The position numbers were made by a program, and so were the translations under genes. Below the pieces are notes generated by a model. It searched no databases, was not told the origin of the DNA, and saw nothing but the letters and a program-made list of their open reading frames with translations. A DNA stretch of 64,000 nucleotides from Zychaea mexicana (lineage: Eukaryota > Mucoromycota > Mucoromycetes > Mucorales > Lichtheimiaceae): the NCBI RefSeq assembly GCF_025766255.1, contig NW_026516695.1, forward strand, positions 124,001 through 188,000, given 5' to 3'. Shown here one piece after another: positions 48,276 through 60,800 of this stretch (positions are counted from its first letter, which is position 1; each line of letters opens with the position of its first letter).

Positions 48276-49901
48276 ATGGACGACTTTTTCGAACTTGTTG
48301 CAAATGAATTGGGTGATCAAATTAGTGCCGACCATATCAAACTCGTCGCATGTGTTCTAGCAGCGTATCCATCGGCGCTTGTTTATCGAAGATTACCAGC
48401 AATAAGCCCTACCAGCAGACACATATTCTCCATAATTTATACACTGGTTGCCTTGGTGTACGTCCTCAAATTCTATACCGGTGCCATACACATTGGCTTT
48501 ACGGCCATGTTTACCTATATTTTTATGAAGTTTTACCGGAGCAACAAAAACAGCGCCTTCATTAACTTTGTAGTTGTGATGATCAGTATGTCAATATGGT
48601 AAAGAAAAAAAGTAAAACCATCTTATGCAATACCATCGATGGATATATATAGCTGGATTATTAGGCTGTATATATATATGTAAGGTTATTAACTGCTACG
48701 AATTTAAAATAGCCATATCAATCGACAAATCAAGGGTTTTGAAGGATCCAGCAAACTGGATTATTCTGGAGCATTGATGGTTGCAACCATCAAATTCTCT
48801 TCATTCGGTTTCAATGTAACTGACGGCTACTGCGGTGGTGCTGTCACAGAGTACAACCAGCGTATGAAGATCGATCATTACCCCAGTCTAATCGAATACT
48901 TTGGCTGGATCTGCTTTTTCGGCGGATTCTTTGTCGGCCCATCTAGCGAATTCATGGATTACTACCGATTCACAAATTACTATTTCCTCTCGTCTGACAA
49001 GCATATATCGCCATACATGCCCACCCTTCGTCATATTGTACTTGGCGTTGCTGCTGCAATAGTTATGGTAGTTGTGGGAAGCACATACAACTATGTCAAC
49101 ATGCTAGACAACGTCTTCCTGACATTGCCTTTATACAAAAAGTAACGTTGCTGTGTGATCCGTGTTCCATATCATATGATATAGAGACTAATAACTAATA
49201 CTTCTTGTATGAACAGGCTTGCGTTCTTTAAAATAGCAGGATACGTAGAGCGTTGCAAGTTCAGCAGCATTTGGTTGCTGGCTGAAGGCAGCTGCATTCT
49301 TTCCGGATTTGGATACAACGGCATCGACAAGGATGGGAGACATCAATGGAATCGACTTTTAAACGTCAACTGGCTAGCTTGCGAATCCGCACAATCTTTT
49401 AAGGATCTATCCAACGGCTGGAACCTGAGCACAAATAATTGGCTGAGACACTATGTCTACGACAGAATAACACCACCCAATACCAAGCCCACATCATTTA
49501 CTTTGTTTATCACCTATCTCACGTCTGCTATATGGCACGGATTCTATCCAGGATACTATTGGCTCTTTATTCCCTTCGGTATGTTCCAAGCCTTGAGTCG
49601 TCGCATTCGTCGCGTGGTTCGTCCTCTGGTTATGACCGCAGACGATCATCCGGTACCTTTGCGTGTACAAAAGATGGTTTACGATATCATGGGTTACCTT
49701 TTCTCCATGGAGTTGATTGCCATACTTGTCGTCCCATTCGAACTACTTCACTTGACTAATATCCTAAAAGTTTGGGGTAGCATTTATTATATCCATGTTT
49801 GGGGATATTTCTTTGCGTGGTCGACTTTGATTATCTTGGAACCAAGACTGCTTCAAAGCCAAAAACAACGAACAGATCTATCAGTCGCTAAACAAAGATA
49901 A
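48276..49901 (+). CDS. MBOAT lysophospholipid acyltransferase, Ale1-like (tandem copy 1)
   Basis: Three exons: 48276-48598, 48713-49141 and 49217-49901; 478 residues. The MBOAT family features are clear: many hydrophobic helices, YPSLIEYFGWICFFGGFFVG (with GP following), the conserved Asn at 320 in DLSNGWNLSTNNWLRHYVY, and the active-site His at 358 in TSAIWHGFYPGYY. Yeast Ale1 and animal MBOAT1/2/5 acylate lysophospholipids in the ER, remodelling PC and PE. Within the family this is closest in look to Ale1/LPLAT. It is followed 1.0 kb downstream by a paralogue with the same intron positions. Ends in a hydrophilic tail (QSQKQRTDLSVAKQR) that lacks an obvious KKxx signal. Confidence 0.92.
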
Positions 49902-50908
49902 TATCTATGCACAGAAAAAGCAAATGAATTTAAAGACTTTGTAATAAAAAAAATTGCTACTGTACTGTAATTACAGTTTCAATGATGTTTTTGTCAAGAT
50001 TTGATCAAAGACTTCTGTATGTATTGTAATAAGCTATTCTGTGGCCTATTTGTTAATATCATAGAAGGACTGCAGTGATACATAGATCTTGAGATATTAC
50101 TCAAAAAGAGTATTTCGCATGCGATTGTTTGAGAACAACGATAGTTATAAATCAATTCAATTCATGATGTTATTATTTATTTTATACTCGCAGATTAGCT
50201 GCTACTTGGTTATGTGCCATAAGTATGGCGATAGACCGTTTTGTGTGCTACTCATTACACCTACCGTATTGCATTTAGATCAAGGTAGCTAAGTTATATT
50301 GATATAGGGAAACAAAAGGAGACATACAGTGAATTCCCATTCTTCGTCAACCTTGGACGTCGTCATATCCACGCTTGTGTTGATGTTTACTAACTCAATT
50401 TACATATCGTTCTTGAAGAGGCAACCGCAGTTGACAGAAGCGGGAATATAGTGTGGTCACGATATCGAGGAAGCGTTAAATGTACTTGTATATAAACGTT
50501 TGCTGCCATTATATATTTTATATGGGAGATCGTAATAATCATATCACACTGCAGATGTAGCACAGCATTATCAAGGCGCCATCGATACTGTTCTGGTGTT
50601 TTACACGGTTTTTTTTTTTTGAAAATCACTCAACGTTAGTAATTCCTGCAGATTATAGTTTGTTGTGCCGTTTTCAGTGTGCACTTATCATGGTGTATCC
50701 TACAGTACCACCGTATATGCCCTCCGTCTATGTAGGTACACTGTTTCGAGGGGTCGAGTGAATTAACCAAAAGGGAAATTGTCAAGCCCCGTAAAATTTG
50801 CATGCTCGGGAAACAGTGCAAAGTATATAAATTTCAAAATAAGAGACCAACTGGCTTTTCCTTCAGTTTCTCTTCTCTACTTTCTTCTTTTAAAGATCAT
50901 CCTTTACT
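49902..50908. other. Intergenic region between the tandem acyltransferases
   Basis: AT-rich; carries the 3' end of copy 1 and the promoter of copy 2. A run of T (about 50611-50620) and a TATA box at 50824-50830 are the visible marks. No gene. Confidence 0.65.
50824..50830 (+). promoter_or_regulatory. TATA box of acyltransferase copy 2
   Basis: TATATAA lies about 80 nt before the ATG at 50909 and is followed by a T/C-rich leader (50855-50895). Copy 1 lacks an equally placed element, so the two copies may be expressed differently. Confidence 0.55.
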
Positions 50909-52526
50909 ATGGATAGCTTTTTTGAATCTGTTGCAGGATACTTGGGAGATCAAGTCTCTGGGGACCATATCAAACTGATTGCCTGCATCGTCGCGACGTA
51001 TCCATTAGCACTTGTCTATCGAAGGCTACCGGAGAACAGCCCTACCAGCAGGCACATTTTCTCCATCGCCTACACGTTACTCGCAATGGGCTATGTTCTT
51101 AAACTCTATATGGGCATCTTACACATAGCCGTTACGGCGCTTTTCACTTATACATTTATGAAATATTACCATGGCAATAGCGGACCTTACGTCAACTTTG
51201 CAGTTGCGATGCTAAGCATGTCGATATGGTAAATATCAGATAAATGTCCATTTGAGACGTAAAGTGTCATTACCTGTACTTATATCTTTACCTGTAGCCA
51301 CATTGACCGTCAGCTAAAGGGATTTGAAGGGTCAAGCAAACTGGATTATTCAGGGGCACTGATGATTCTCACAGTCAAGTTTTCGTCTTTCGGGTTCAAC
51401 GTGATGGATGGACGGCTCGGTGCAGTGACGGATTATAGCAAGCGCATGAAGATTGATAGATATCCCAGTCTGATCGAGTACTTTGGATGGCTTTGCTTTT
51501 TTGGTGGCTTTCTGGTCGGACCAACGTGTGAATACATGGACTACTATCGATTTACCAATTTCTTCTTTCTGTCGCCGGACAAGAATCTTTCGCCCTACAA
51601 GCCTGCTCTCAGAAAAATCCTACTTGGTGCCTTTACCGCATGGATCGTGGTATATCTGGGACACTATTATAACTATTTTCGTATGATGGAGCCGGAGTTT
51701 GCAAGTCTACCTCTATACAAAAAGTAATGATTCACGGTTTTCTCAATGTGACACTGTCAGCCATTTCACTCGACTGAAACTTCTTCAATTTATCAGAGTT
51801 ATAGCTTTCGAAATAGTTGGACGGGTACAACACTGCAAGTACGGCTGTCTCTGGCTTTTGACTGAAGGAAGTTGTGTGCTCTCAGGATTCGGATACAACG
51901 GAATCAAGAAGGGAAAACACAACTGGGATCGACTCTCAAACGTGGACTGGTATCTGCTTGAAATGGCACAGTCATTCAGGGATTTATCAAATGGCTGGAA
52001 CCTTGGTGCAAATGTTTGGCTCAAGAATTATGTTTATTTGCGACTTAGCCCTCCCGGAACAAAACCAACTTCGTTTACATTGGTGGCAACCTACGGCACA
52101 TCTTCAATGTGGCACGGATTCCATCCTGGTTACTACGGACTCCTAGTTTCTACTGGTTTGTTTCAAGCGCTGGGCCGCAATGTGCGTCGTGTCGTAAGGC
52201 CGCTCGTCATGTCGGCCGAAGACCCTTCAAAACCGTTGCCAGTATGGAAAGCACTCTATGATGCGGTGAGCTATGTTGCAACAATGCAGTCGATGGCATT
52301 ATTGATGGCGCCTTTCGAATTACTCTATGTATCGCGTACTCTAAAAGTTTGGGCCAGCTACTATTATATCCATGTTTGGGGCTATGTCATTACTTGGATG
52401 TCTCTGTTCATCCTAGGACCAACTTTGCAAAAAATTCAAAAGCGTCGACAGGAACGAGCAGCCGCAAATGTCATGAATGAGCGTGTAGTAAAGGAGTTAA
52501 AGCTTGTACAAAAAACGGTGGAATAA
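50909..52526 (+). CDS. MBOAT lysophospholipid acyltransferase, Ale1-like (tandem copy 2)
   Basis: Three exons: 50909-51228, 51298-51723 and 51797-52526; 491 residues. It is a close paralogue of the upstream gene: the same opening (FFESVAGYLGDQVSGDHIKL), the same phase-2 introns at matching codons, YPSLIEYFGWLCFFGGFLVG, Asn 317 in DLSNGWNLGANVWLKNYVY and His 355 in SSMWHGFHPGYY. The C-terminus is longer and basic (KKRRQERAAANVMN-type). The predicted reaction is acyl-CoA-dependent acylation of lysophospholipids in the ER. Differences from copy 1 are spread along the protein with all key residues kept, so both copies look functional. A TATA box lies 80 nt upstream. Confidence 0.92.
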
Positions 52527-54269
52527 TACACAATATTCCTGCTTCTTCTTGTGCATCATATTTACCCCTATTGCAGAGTAATTACCGAGAGCGTGTATGT
52601 GGATAAAGTGACACATCCAAACCCAACATTCGACCTATCATAGTTATGGCATTCTCTCTTCACCCCCTTTGTTTATGTATAAACCTGTCAATACTCTCCT
52701 GTTAACAGCTACCTTCATTGTGTTGTTAAAAAAGATAAACTATGATCTGAAATAATTTAGTTGACACAATGATGGCTTTCAAACTTGCACCGATTATCAA
52801 TTTTTTTTTGTATGAACACCGATTATCAATTGAATACACAGCGTTCTGTGATATGGTAATTCTCGTACTGTAGATGCCCTTCGATTAATATGCATAGTCC
52901 CATTAGCATTAGTAATTTGCGCCGCAGATCATTTTAAACTGATCGCCACCAACTTAACTTGTAGCATATGCTAACCCGGGGGTAGTCTTCGGAAGCCCCT
53001 CCTTGGGGGGGGGGGTTGTACTATCAACGGTCTGTTTTCCATGTCTTCCGACCTATTGTTATGCTTTTTAATTCGAAGCTATACATTGAAACCATGTATG
53101 ACGCCATGTTCATTGCTATATTGATAACAAATTTATCATGTACTGTAACTACAGAGGCAAAGGCTTCTTTTCACTTTGCCTTGTTGTTTTAGTGGCAATA
53201 CTGTACTCCTCAATTGGATGTTAATTTTGTGGTAAACGTTTCTTTTTCAAAAGATGTCACATAATACCTCCTATTCATGCATGCTGTAGCATGTAAGCAC
53301 ATCGACCCGGTTAAAGTAAGGGTTCATAGTGACTTGGCAAGAAGGACTGCCGCATTGCACAATGTAATCAGGAACTCCTTGGTTTTTACTTTAGCACAAC
53401 AGACAAACCTGCTGGTGTGCTGATAGGCCCAGCTGGATTATTAGTAGTGTAACACTATGATAATCTCTCTGTCAACGCAACCCATTTGACAGTATAAACA
53501 CAGGCAAACAACAGACTTAAAATATCATACTATGTGTGTCAAGTTTACGACGATATTGTGAGCGATCTCCTTACTCGCTATGATACCTGTGAATTTCTTT
53601 GGGGAAATCCTCAAGTACGTACGCACTGAGCTCCTGTCTTTTCCATTAAAAAGCAGATGCTGCAAAATGTACATTAGTTTGCGACATATCTCTCTACGTG
53701 CTCCTTTGTTTACTTGATAATTACTAGATCTATATTATGACGTGTAGATTTACAGGGTCTGTCTAGCGACCGATGAATGTATTTCGTTCTCTAGATATAT
53801 GCATCAAACGACTCGCTAGACCAGGGCCAATACATGTAATTTTCTATGCTGCGTTCACTATTAGGATACGGCCAATAACTCCAACGATGATTACAAGCGC
53901 ATGGCTTACACTTGACTAGAAACTTTGTCTTGAGTACTAGTTTCTCGTAACATAGAGGAGCGTAGCATTTTTGCATGTATACTCTCTCCCTGATTTTCGT
54001 GAGTCGTCCTTCCAGGCTTATGTTCAAATGCCACCGGAGTTGACGTGTAGCTTGACTACCGCATTTAAAAAAGATCAATCCGTTTAGATATGATATTCTT
54101 GGCAGTGTATAATTACTGGAGTCCCGTATTACTGACAGAAAGAGAGAGAGCTATGCCCTGTATTAATCTAAAAAGGTCGCTGCAAAGGAAAAGAACAAAA
54201 AACCAAAACAGACACAAATAATTATGAATAATACAATACAAATATGCAACGAAAGTCGTGGGGGGTTTT
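52527..54269. other. Intergenic region
   Basis: AT-rich 1.7 kb between the acyltransferase and DPM2. It has a 15-bp direct repeat (52788-52802 and 52817-52831), a G-run at about 53005-53016, and otherwise no feature that I can support. Confidence 0.6.
52788..52831. repeat. 15-bp direct repeat with T-run spacer
   Basis: CACCGATTATCAATT occurs at 52788-52802 and again at 52817-52831, flanking a T-rich spacer. It looks like a local duplication. No inverted termini or coding capacity, so a mobile element is not supported. Confidence 0.85.
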
Positions 54270-54667
54270 TTATTTTGCCTTTTTAGTTTGTGCGTTTTTA
54301 CTTTTGGCCATTGCCAGGCCAAGGAACGTGAAAATGACAGTGAGACCAACGATAAGAAGGATAAGTGGTATACGAATAGCATATTCCCACGGTGGGAAGT
54401 AGTTTTGAAGGGGATGATCTTCGTCAACAAATGGCTATTAAAGCGAACGTTAGCTTTATCGTGTCTTTTTGATACGGATATTAATCAGAAGAAGCACTAG
54501 AAGCGTACCATGACAAGGGACCATAACGTATAGTATATGAAGATTGCCACTGCACTGAGAAATGCGACAGCTCCCGCAGCTTTATCTGTGCCTGTGCTCT
54601 ATTATAACGTTAGAAACGGCTGCATTTAACAAATCGATGGACATCATCTAAAGCGATCATTTACCAT
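54270..54667 (-). CDS. DPM2: Dolichol-phosphate mannose synthase regulatory subunit DPM2
   Basis: Three exons on the minus strand: 54667-54665 (ATG only), 54598-54509 and 54434-54270; 85 residues, matching human DPM2 (84). DPM2 is a two-helix ER membrane protein that stabilises the catalytic DPM1/DPM3 and also takes part in the GPI-GlcNAc transferase. Visible are STGTDKAAGAVAFLSAVAIF (helix 1), IYYTLWSLVM, then PFVDEDHPLQNYFPPWEYAI and helix 2 PLILLIVGLTVIFTFLGLAM, ending in a Lys-rich tail. The helix 1/turn/helix 2 layout and the PFxDxxHxxxxYFxPxxYAI pattern match the family well. The one-codon first exon (ATG followed by GTAAAT) is unusual but gives the expected N-terminus MSTGTDK. Alternative starts were not found in frame. 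Confidence 0.85.
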
Positions 54668-55107
54668 GATGTAGAAGAATTTGTGAAGGGAACAACAGAG
54701 AACGCGACCAAATTCAATTCGTGAAACTGGATGCGCGGAGTCGATCCTACGAATGTGTGCCCTGATTTGGTAATGTCTAACAAGCTGAATATATGATGTG
54801 TCTCATTCTTCCATGCAAACGGCATTGCGACCTAGCATACCAATAGAGAGCATTTCAACGACTGCTGTATCCTTAATCGATTCAAACATATCCCAAAATC
54901 GTCCCTCACATTGTATTTCTTTAAAAAAAGGTCACTGTAAACCATACGTTCATTCTTGTGCCAAATGATACAAACACCATTCACTAAACACAATCACTTA
55001 TCCAAGATCCAGCCTCCAACATACTATAGCATAATCTCAAAACCGCGTGTACATATGATCTGCTAGACAAGATTTATCCATCGCATTATATTGACAAGAA
55101 AAAATCT
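54668..55107. other. Intergenic region between eS17 and DPM2
   Basis: Upstream region of DPM2 and 3' flank of eS17, both on the minus strand. AT-rich with no other feature seen. Confidence 0.65.
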
Positions 55108-55882
55108 TTAGTTGCTGGCCTCCTGACGGGGTGCACGGGGACCGCTACGGCGGGGACGACGCACGTCAGTGTGAGCCGAAGCAGCAACGGGCTGCGTAAC
55201 CTGAACGCCAGCCAAGTCTTCAAAGTTAAGCGACTTGAGCAAGTCCTGTATAACGTAAAGTTGTTATGTTTTAGTATGTGTTCTATAATCTTTCCTGCTT
55301 CTCTATAATTAGTAAAAGAGTATTTGTCTTTCTAAACCCTTTACCTTGGTGTCAGGATCAATCTCAATGGCAGAGGTGTCCAAAGCAGACTGTTCGGGGA
55401 CAAAGTTGTCACGGCGCTCACGCTCTTCTTCCTGCAACTTGAAGGAGATACCACGGACGGGACCTCGCGAGATACGCTTCATCAAGTGAGTGGTGAAACC
55501 GGCAATCTTGTTGCGGAGACGCTTGGACGAAATGATGGCAACCTCATCGCAGATCTTCTTGTTGGTTTGGAAATCCAACGTAAGGCGAGGGTAGTACTTT
55601 TCGATCAAGACACGAGAGGCCTTCTTGACAGTCTTGGTTCTAAATTTCACAAATTAGCATTGTTTTTGTTACTTTTCTCGTAGGATGCTGCTGATGTTAT
55701 ATTCGTACCTAACGCGACCCTATAGTGATAAATGATCGATGGGCTGGTTAATATTTTCAACATTTATATTGAATCCATCAATTTTCTGATCCATCCATCC
55801 ATCCGTTCTTCCATCCGTTCAGTCATTCATCGTATTTCGTATTGCGCCCCCTCCCTTCTTCCTTTTCATCAATGCATACCAT
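55108..55882 (-). CDS. RPS17: 40S ribosomal protein eS17 (RPS17)
   Basis: Four exons on the minus strand: 55882-55880 (ATG only), 55719-55709, 55639-55345 and 55245-55108; 148 residues (usual 132-136). The protein is part of the 40S small subunit. Highly conserved sequence: [60 protein letters not shown] and [20 protein letters not shown]. The C-terminus is a little longer and basic ([17 protein letters not shown]). The start was chosen at 55882 because it sits in an AAAAATGG context with a good donor (GTATGC) and leaves a 160-nt first intron; another ATG-GT at 56075 would give a longer intron. Tiny first exons and early introns are common in ribosomal-protein genes. It is head to head with BRX1. 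Confidence 0.93.
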
Positions 55883-56430
55883 TTTTGATATTCGCTGAAG
55901 AGGAGGATCCCGATTTCCATATCGAGCGCTCTCTTTTACCCGGACAGAGAGCCGGAATCCCGAACCTTCAATGCAAACTTTTACTTTATCACTAACCTTT
56001 ACTATTAGAAACCACCAAATAATGCCATTGCCCATAGCACCCTGCCAGAAGGTAATTGTTATAGTTCTTTACCATGTAATGACAGTGCTCTAGCCGACAA
56101 AGATCACCCTTTTATTCTTTGCAAAATAAATCGTTCATGCAGCTTTTCTGTCCAGAGATCGGAAGCCTCTCAATAGTTGTAGCACGTATACCAAAACATT
56201 TAAGCTAGCTAGTACAATCAGATTGAGTGACTATTAGCATGTACTTTAGTTCTCTTAATGACACCCTTCGCGAATAAAGACAACACGATGTTGCATAGCA
56301 TCCATAATTAGGTTACACGAATGTCCTAATTCGGCACACCTCTGTGGCTTGCGATTTTGAGCGCAGGAAAGCTGACAGGTCCGACTTTTTTTCCATATTC
56401 CCTGTGAATCACTTATACACATCAACAAAG
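55883..56430. promoter_or_regulatory. Bidirectional promoter region of eS17 and BRX1
   Basis: About 550 nt separate the start codons of a ribosomal protein gene (-) and a ribosome assembly gene (+). No sharp TATA box is seen in either direction. The arrangement itself suggests coordinate control; no shared element could be proven by eye. Confidence 0.45.
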
Positions 56431-57620
56431 ATGGCCACCGTATTCAAAACAGCCGAAAAGGCGAAAGGATCGTCCGAGAACAAAGTAAAAGACAAACGAA
56501 TTAACAAGCAGCGAGTAATGCTGCTTGCTTCGCGTGGCATTGTCTTCCGGTAAGAAAGGATTAACAGGAAAAAGAAACGTCTTTGACAACAACAAAATAT
56601 TCTGATCCGCTCATGTTGCCTACAGCTACCGTCATTTGCTTACCGATCTCGAAGGCATTATGCCCCATTCCAAAAAAGATTCCAAACTCGACACAAAGGA
56701 CAACTTGTTTGTTTTGAATGAACTTGCCGATCTAAACAACTGCAACAACTGTATCTTTTTCGAAGTGCGCAAACGCAAAGATTTGTATTTGTGGATGTCC
56801 AAGACGCCCAATGGACCTTCTGTCAAATTCCACGTTCAAAACTGTAAGTTTCCTTTCCTTGGTAGAAAAAAGAGGACGCTAGAAAATACTAAATAAGCAA
56901 TTTTTTTCAAGTGCACACGATGGACGAATTAAAAATGACCGGCAACTGTTTGAAGGGCTCACGCCATATCCTCTCGTTCGATAAGACGTTCGACTCTGCA
57001 CCACATTGGCAATTATTAAAGGAATTGTTATCTCAAGTTTTCAACGTTCCCAAAGGATCGCGCCGATCGAAACCTTTTATTGATCACGTCCTGACGTTCT
57101 CTATTGCTGATAACAGAATTTGGTTTAGAAATTATCAGGTATGGATTTTCGAGGAGGAGGAGGAGAAGAAGAAGGAGAAAAAGGGATTTATCTAACAAGA
57201 TTGATGGTCTACACAGATTGTTGAAAAGAACAAGGAAAACACTCCAGGCTTCACCACAAAAGACAAGGGCGATGTGTCACTTGTTGAGATCGGCCCACGA
57301 TTCTGCTTAACGACGATCCGTATATTTGAAGGCTCGTTTGGCGGACCTACCGTATTCGAGAATCCAGAATTTGTGCACCCCAACTTTGTAAGAAAAAAGA
57401 AAAAAAAGAATTATGGGATGTCACGAACTTTGAGACTAAAGAAAGAAAAACTCACCATTATTTTCTTGTCATCTTACTCATTTAGGTCCGTTCTGCCATG
57501 TTGAAAGAAAAGAAGGAGAAATACGCAAAGCGTCAGCAAGCCATGGGTGAGCGCAAGGTCAGAATCAAGAACTCTGAAGGCCAAGAGTCTGAATTAAGCA
57601 ACAAGAATGTTTTCCAATAA
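56431..57620 (+). CDS. BRX1: Ribosome biogenesis protein BRX1
   Basis: Five exons: 56431-56549, 56626-56843, 56912-57138, 57217-57387 and 57486-57620; 289 residues (yeast Brx1 291). BRX1 is a nucleolar factor for 60S subunit assembly and contains a Brix domain. Conserved stretches: RVMLLASRGIVFRYRHLLTD, LEGIMPHSKKDSKLDTKDNL, NNCIFFEVRKRKDLYLWMSK, GNCLKGSRHILSFDKTFD, SLVEIGPRFCLTTIRIFEGS and FGGPTVFENPEFVHPN. The C-terminal tail is Lys/Glu-rich. The ATG at 56431 (AAGATGGCC) is preferred over the in-frame upstream codons, which belong to the leader. It shares its upstream region with eS17. Confidence 0.96.
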
Positions 57621-57695
57621 TAAACATAAGGAGGGATTGCCCCCTTCAGTTAAGGAGAGAATTATTCATAATTATATATTGTATACACTATGTAA

Positions 57696-57719
57696 ATTTA
57701 GAGAGAGAGAGAGAGAGAC
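57696..57719. repeat. (GA)n microsatellite downstream of BRX1
   Basis: A run of about ten GA units lies 76 nt after the BRX1 stop and 160 nt before the tricalbin ATG, in the short spacer (57621-57877) between the two plus-strand genes. Confidence 0.85.
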
Positions 57720-57877
57720 AAAGAGAAAGACATCTTCAATGCTGTTGTATTTCAGTGTATGTGATCACATCCTAAATAAGAAAGGGCTACGAAATTTACA
57801 AGACCACACGCGGAGCATTGTCTTTCGGGACCACCGGTTTCCGTTTTACCTGTGGCCGTTAAATACACAGCAGCAGT

Positions 57878-60800
57878 ATGAGTGAAAACAGCATAAACGG
57901 CAATACTGAACGGGAACAACAACGCGACGAAGAACTCGAAATGGCTGCAGCTGCAAATGCCGCAAATGCACACATTAAACAAGAGGCTGAGACGCCCGTA
58001 CACCTGTTTGACCCTGACGCAAGCCCGGCTGCCAAGCGGGAGGAAGCCGAGCGTGCCATTCCCAAAGGCTTGCTACCCGATTTCCGCAATCTTGGCAATA
58101 AGCGTGCCGGTCTGCAGACCGAATTAGGTACCAGCGATGTCGACCAGATCAAACAAGCCTTGTCTGCAGCACAAAAGAAACCCATTGCGCCTGTTAAAAC
58201 AACTGGTCTTGGTAAACGCCTGTCAAGTGGTCCACGCACACCTCGAACGCCACGTACGCCTTCTTCTGGCGGTGCGGCAGGAACTACAACAGCAACAGCA
58301 GCAGCAGCGTCGCAATCACGTATACCAGAGTGGTACCGTGTTGGCTGGACAGCGTTTTCAACACAACCGAATCCTGGCGGACCTATCCAACTCGCAGCAG
58401 CAGAAAACAAAACAGACGAACCATTGGAGCGTATGGTCTCGTTCTTATTCTTTAGCAAATGGTGGGGCCAGGGTGGGGCCATATTCACGGTTGGCGTTGT
58501 ATTCTGGTTGCTCGGCACCCTAGGTGGCGGATTCATCACATTTGCTATCGGATGTTTGTTTGTGGTGACTTACTCGCAGACAACACAACGTCGCTTCCGA
58601 CGGCAGGCACGCGATGATATTGATCGTGGATTGACTATGTTGCAGTTTCTCGAACAAGACAAGGAATCAGTAGAATGGCTCAACAGTTTTCTGCAAAAGT
58701 TTTGGGTCATCTTCGAACCCGTCATGAGCGCCTATGTGATTGATAACATCGATACATACCTCGTTGACTACCTCCCTGGGTTTCTCGACTCCGTGCGTCT
58801 GACGACTTTTACGCTGGGAACTAAACCATTTCGTGTCGAGAGCGTTCGCATGTTGCCGGAGCCAGAACCAGATACTGTGGTATGTTTCTGTTTCATCATT
58901 GTGTGTAAAATAATGATGACAGCACTAAAATCGGTGAGATATGATTAGACAATGGATTGGATTGTCAGCTTCAAGCCAAACGACATTTCCGATATGACCA
59001 GAAAACAGGTCGAGCACAAGGTGAATCCAAAGGTCATGCTCACTATCCGACTAGGAAAGGGTATGGTCGGTGCTGGTATCCCTGTGCTCGTTGAAGATAT
59101 GAGCTTTCAAGGAGCCATGCGTATCAAGCTCAAGTTTATGAGTAATTTCCCACACGTCAAGATGGTTGAAGCTTGCTTTTTGAAAAAGCCGCATTTTGAT
59201 TACGTGCTCAAGCCTATCGGTGGCGAGACGTTTGGTCTGGATGTAACCAATGTAAGTACCGGGTGAAAAATGAGATAGCGACCTGATTTCTCAATCGTTG
59301 ATTGCTACTTTATGCTAGATACCCGGTCTCCAAAGTTTTGTTCGCGATCAAGTACACGCTATCCTTGGTCCGATGATGTATTACCCCAATGTCTTTTCCT
59401 TTGACGTGGAAAAGTTCTTTTCTGGCGAATTGGATATCAGTAAGTTGTACAATGTGTAACGAAAGCATAGTATTCTTACCCAGTTGCTTAATGCGTTTTT
59501 TTCTTTGCCTTTATGCAGCACAAGCCAACGGTGTTCTTGCTGTCACTGTTTATTCGACCACGACCATCAATTCACGGGATGTCTCTGGAACTGTCAACCC
59601 ATATATCCGATTCTATCTGGATAAGGCACAGGAGCTGGGTCGCACTTCTGTACAAGAAAATACACTTGACCCTCGATGGAACGAAACTCACTTTTTGATG
59701 CTGAATAGCTTGACTTCCACTCTGTCACTTGAGCTGCGAAACCAATCAAGCGGCACCAAAGATCGACGTATTGCACGCGCGCATTTCGAGCTTAAAGAAT
59801 TGGACGAGGACGATGATTATAGTCTTCAGGATATGTAAGTTTGATATAAAGTATTTGTGGTGTTGCCGTTGTTGTTGTTAGGAATACTGGTTGCAAACAG
59901 TTTCACTTCTTTTTAGGGACCTTGACTTACGACACAATGGCAAGCCCATTGGACAAATCAAAGTGGATATGCGCTACATGCCTGTATCGAAACCTATACC
60001 CCGAGATGATGGCACTGTCGAACCAGCAGCAGAATCAAGTACGAGCTTCTCTCTCTCTCTTTTTTTTGTTGCGATTAATAAATTACTAATTGTCACTGTA
60101 CTATTTAGATTCTGGCATTTTACGATTCACTGTGCACGAGTGCAGAAAACTTGGATCCATGCGCTTAAACCCGTATGTCCGTGTTACTATCAATGGCGCA
60201 GAGCGAATCAATACACCCATTTTTAAGAGAAACCCTAATCCCAAGTTTGAACGCTCGGGTGAAGTGGTTGTGCTGGACCAGACCGCAGTGTTTATTCGCG
60301 TTGAAGTCAAGGACAGTATCAGTCTTGCTGAAGATCCGATCATTGGTGTGTGGCGAAGCTATCTCGTTGACATGATCCAAGATATGGACAATAATCCCGA
60401 TGGCTGGTGGGATCTCGCACTTGATAATGGAAATAAAGCAATGGGCCGTATTCGTTTAGGATTCCAGTGGAAGCCTGTGGTGATGACTGGCCTGTCCGAA
60501 GCAATGGGTGGACGCGGTTTATACAGTAAGTCTTGAATATTTTTCTAAAAATGCCCCTTTGATTTTGCTTGCGTAAATGTATCTATTCAATAATGAGCCT
60601 TTTTCTTCTATTTACTTGCATATAGTGCCACCAATTGGTGTTGTACGATTAACATTCTGGCGCGCCCGGGATCTCAAAAACGTTGATGGTGTTGCTGGCA
60701 AGTCAGATCCGTATGTGCGTGTATTATCTGGATCGCAGATCCGTACACGTACGGAAGTCATTGATAACAACTTGGACCCCGAGTGGGGAGAGACCCAATA

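Noticed and set aside
52788..52831. Target-site duplication of a transposon
   Set aside because: The two 15-bp copies are only 14 nt apart and the spacer is a T-rich run with no element.
55722..55879. Possible box C/D snoRNA in the first intron of eS17 (TGATGA and CTGA present on the minus strand)
   Set aside because: The C box lacks the leading purine, no terminal stem forms and no C'/D' pair or clear rRNA guide was seen.
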